Origin: an uncultured Arachnia sp.
Lineage (GTDB): Bacteria > Actinomycetota > Actinomycetes > Propionibacteriales > Propionibacteriaceae
Length of the DNA stretch: 64,000 nt
NCBI GenBank assembly: GCA_947499145.1
Contig: CANMNB010000003.1
Coordinates: 186,001-250,000, forward strand
Reading direction: 5' to 3'
The stretch's first letter is position 1; each line of letters starts with the position of its first letter. Under the pieces are notes generated by a model. It was not told the origin of the DNA, did not search any database, and saw nothing but the letters and a program-made list of their open reading frames with translations. Below are positions 62,052 to 64,000 of the stretch, piece after piece. The position numbers were made by a program, and so were the translations under genes.

Positions 62052-63218
62052 GTGACCGCGCCACCCCTCGCCCCTGCCCCGCCCCGATTCGTGGTGTGGA
62101 CCGTGGCAGTGCTCGCGTTCCTCTACTACCTGACGCCGGTCGCCGCCCGCCTCGCCGCTGGACGCCCACTCCCATGGTCGCTCGTCCTCCTGCTGGTCCT
62201 CCCGGCCATCGCAGCCCTTGTCGCGCTGCCTTGGCGCGAGCGAGCTCCGATCGCGATCGCACTCGTCATCGCCGCCTTGTGGGTGCCGAGCCCTGGGGTG
62301 CTCGGGGCAGCGATCGTGGCGCAGGAGTCGGTGGCCCGACGCCGGAGCCTCACCAGCGCCCTGACGACGGGTGCCGTCCTCATCGCCGCCAAGGTGCTCG
62401 AGCTATTCGCGTCGGCCTCGGGTGCTGCTGCGACGGCGCTCAGCTTCGAACTGGCGTTGGCCATCGCTGGCGTGGTGATCGCGACCCTCATCGGATTGTT
62501 GGCGTCCAGCCGCGCTCAGGCCCAGCACGACCGCGAATCGGCGGAGCAGGCACGACGCGAGGCCGAGGCGTCCCGCATCAACGAGGTGCGTATGGCCGAA
62601 CGCGAGCGCATCGCTCGCGAGATGCACGACGTCGTGGCGCACCGCCTGTCGCTGGTCGCCCTGCATGCCGGCGGCCTGGCCTATCGAACGAATCTCACCG
62701 CGGATGAAGCCCAGGCAGCGGCCAGGATGATTCAGCTCAATGCGCAGGCGTCACTCGACGAGCTTCGCACGATGCTTGCCACGCTGCGAGGAGCTGAGGC
62801 ACCGCCCGAGCCTCCCCAGCCGACGATCGCCGAGCTGGACGTCCTGCTGGCCGACGCCGAAGACATCGGCCAGCGCGTCACCGTGACCCACATCGGCGAC
62901 CTTGAGGCGGTGGCCACCCACGCGTCTCGGCAGGCATTCCGGATCGTCCAGGAGTGCCTCACCAACGCCCGCAAGCACGCCCCCGGAGCGCCGCTGCACC
63001 TCAGCCTCACCGCACGCGACGAAGTCTTGCACCTGCGGGTATCGAACCCGCTCGCTGACCTGGCGATCCCCGACGCGAGCGGGTCACGGCTCGGTCTGGT
63101 GGGCATCGCCGAACGCGTCGGGCTGGTGGGCGGAACGCTCACCCACGGCGTCCGGGATGGACAATTCGTGGTGGACGCCGCCCTCCCGTGGGGCGCGCCG
63201 GCGAAGGAGGGCGCATGA
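62052..63218 (+). CDS. sensor histidine kinase (NarL/DesK type)
   Basis: 388 residues, GTG start. Four or five short hydrophobic segments in residues 15-150 and almost no extracytoplasmic loop, the intramembrane-sensing layout. The HisKA_3 site is EREMHDVVAHRLSLVALHAGGLAYR region near residue 195 with the phospho-accepting His. The ATPase domain has IVQECLTNARKHAPG near 300 and SRLGLVGIAERVGLVGGTL near 345. It is coupled to the response regulator (ATGA) and divergent from the ABC exporter it probably controls. Confidence 0.93.
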   Translation: MTAPPLAPAPPRFVVWTVAVLAFLYYLTPVAARLAAGRPLPWSLVLLLVLPAIAALVALPWRERAPIAIALVIAALWVPSPGVLGAAIVAQESVARRRSLTSALTTGAVLIAAKVLELFASASGAAATALSFELALAIAGVVIATLIGLLASSRAQAQHDRESAEQARREAEASRINEVRMAERERIAREMHDVVAHRLSLVALHAGGLAYRTNLTADEAQAAARMIQLNAQASLDELRTMLATLRGAEAPPEPPQPTIAELDVLLADAEDIGQRVTVTHIGDLEAVATHASRQAFRIVQECLTNARKHAPGAPLHLSLTARDEVLHLRVSNPLADLAIPDASGSRLGLVGIAERVGLVGGTLTHGVRDGQFVVDAALPWGAPAKEGA

Positions 63219-63856
63219 TCCGGCTCGGAATCGTTGATGACGACGCCATGGTGCGGACCGGTCTGGCTTTCATCCTGGGCGGTGAGGCTGACATCGAGGT
63301 GGCCTGGCAGGCCGCCAACGGGATCGAGGCGCTGGAGCACCTGGCGGCGCAGGGTGCCGACCTGTTGTTGCTCGACATCCGCATGCCGGGCATGGATGGT
63401 CTCGCGACCCTGGACGCCCTGGCCGGGCGGGACGATCGGCCTCGCGTCATCGTGCTGACCACGTTCAACACCGACGACTACGTGGTGCGGGCGCTGCGGC
63501 AAGGCGCCGACGGGTTCTTGTTGAAGGACACCGATCCGGCCCGGGTGGTCGACGCGATCCGTCGAGTTCACGCCGGGGAGCGGACGCTGTCACCGGAGGT
63601 CACCGACACGCTCATCCAGGTCGCCACCGAGCGTCCGGCCGCCGAAGCACAGGCGAACGCGGCGCTGGAGCAACTCACCCAACGCGAGCGCGAGATCGCC
63701 GTCCTCATGGCCGAGGGCTTGACCAACGCCCAGATCGGCTCGCGGCTGAACGTGTCCATGGCGTCGGTCAAGGCGCACCTGTCCCACATCTTCACCAAGC
63801 TCGGCGTCGACAACCGAGTCTCCGCGGCGATGATGGTGCGCGAGGTCCGCACGTAG
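63215..63856 (+). CDS. LuxR/NarL-family response regulator
   Basis: 213 residues from the ATG at 63215 with AAGGAGG upstream. Receiver domain: acidic IVDDDAM near 6-11, phospho-acceptor Asp in LLLDIRMPGMDG near 53, Thr in LTTFNTDDY near 80, and Lys in LLKDTDPA near 103. The GerE HTH is LTQREREIAVLMAEGLTNAQIGSRLNVSMASVKAHLSHIFTKL near 150-192. Partner of the overlapping kinase gene. It probably activates the divergent exporter and esterase operon. Confidence 0.95.
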   Translation: MIRLGIVDDDAMVRTGLAFILGGEADIEVAWQAANGIEALEHLAAQGADLLLLDIRMPGMDGLATLDALAGRDDRPRVIVLTTFNTDDYVVRALRQGADGFLLKDTDPARVVDAIRRVHAGERTLSPEVTDTLIQVATERPAAEAQANAALEQLTQREREIAVLMAEGLTNAQIGSRLNVSMASVKAHLSHIFTKLGVDNRVSAAMMVREVRT

Positions 63857-64000
63857 GTTGGTTTCCTGCCCGACCGCTGGTGATCCTGCTCCACGGCACC
63901 CGTTCCAGCTCTCGCGCGGCCAACAGCATCCGCGGGCCGCGCCCTCGTGTACCGAAGCCGACCCTGCACCTTCGGACTGTGGGCGGCAGATGTGCGCGTT
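63857..64000 (+). other. window end, possible alpha/beta-hydrolase fragment
   Basis: 144 bp after the response-regulator stop. One frame reads RPLVILLHGTRSSSR, the usual oxyanion-hole strand of an alpha/beta-hydrolase, but it has no ribosome site and soon becomes basic and proline-rich. It may be a relic or chance; no gene is called. Confidence 0.25.

Overview
The window is G+C-rich DNA with no rRNA, tRNA or CRISPR array that I can see. It comes from an actinomycete. The evidence is the gene order (phoH-ybeY-CNNM/CorC-era-leuA; hrcA-dnaJ-rsmE; comEA-comEC-holA next to divergent rpsT/lepA), actinobacterial families such as DUF3097, DUF4192, DUF5709 and the GT87 mannosyltransferases, frequent GTG starts, and many genes whose -10 box lies only 6-8 nt before the start codon (leaderless mRNAs). 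Propionibacteriales is my best guess at order level; that is inference from general resemblance.

Layout. 1-5.8 kb (minus): leuA (cut by the window edge) behind a leucine attenuator, preceded by a stack phoH-ybeY-APC permease-CNNM/CorC-era in which every junction overlaps by 4 nt. 5.9-11.3 kb: a DUF5709 gene, a queuosine-precursor transporter convergent with tgt, then rsmE, dnaJ and hrcA behind a CIRCE operator. 11.3-18.5 kb: metallo-hydrolase, HisN-like phosphatase, DUF3097, pdxH, a YtrA-type GntR/ABC operon with a clear operator, a GT87 mannosyltransferase and an SDR. 18.6-29.1 kb: hemW, a DEAD-like helicase, lepA, rpsT, holA, an oxidoreductase, comEC and comEA.

29.1-37.1 kb is a carbohydrate island between comEA and leuS: a LacI repressor, YesL-like protein and three-gene sugar ABC importer in one operon, a Gfo/Idh oxidoreductase plus DUF6807 (PmoA-like) pair, and a divergent rhamnogalacturonan-acetylesterase-like SGNH enzyme. 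Two near-identical LacI-type palindromes, one at each promoter region, tie these genes into one probable pectin-side-chain regulon. 37.1-56.3 kb: MATE exporter, leuS, PfkB kinase, DUF4192, an anchored extracytoplasmic protein, a DMT-like transporter, an L,D-transpeptidase, a putative glycosylase/YgjP-like protease/nucleotidyltransferase operon, a P-type ATPase with ogt, an aldehyde dehydrogenase, a small frameshifted gene and a secreted 5'-nucleotidase.

57.4-59.0 kb is the debris of an integrative element: a truncated recombinase-type HTH fragment, an intact ssb and a DUF4913 gene that loses its family sequence near 58868. 59.1-63.9 kb is an erythromycin-esterase-like enzyme, an ABC-2 exporter and a divergent two-component system, which looks like a drug-response module.

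The most unusual signals are: a near-identical, identically spaced upstream block shared by comEA and the DUF4192 gene 14 kb away; the leaderless leuA attenuator; the shared LacI operators; and the recurrent leaderless promoter geometry.
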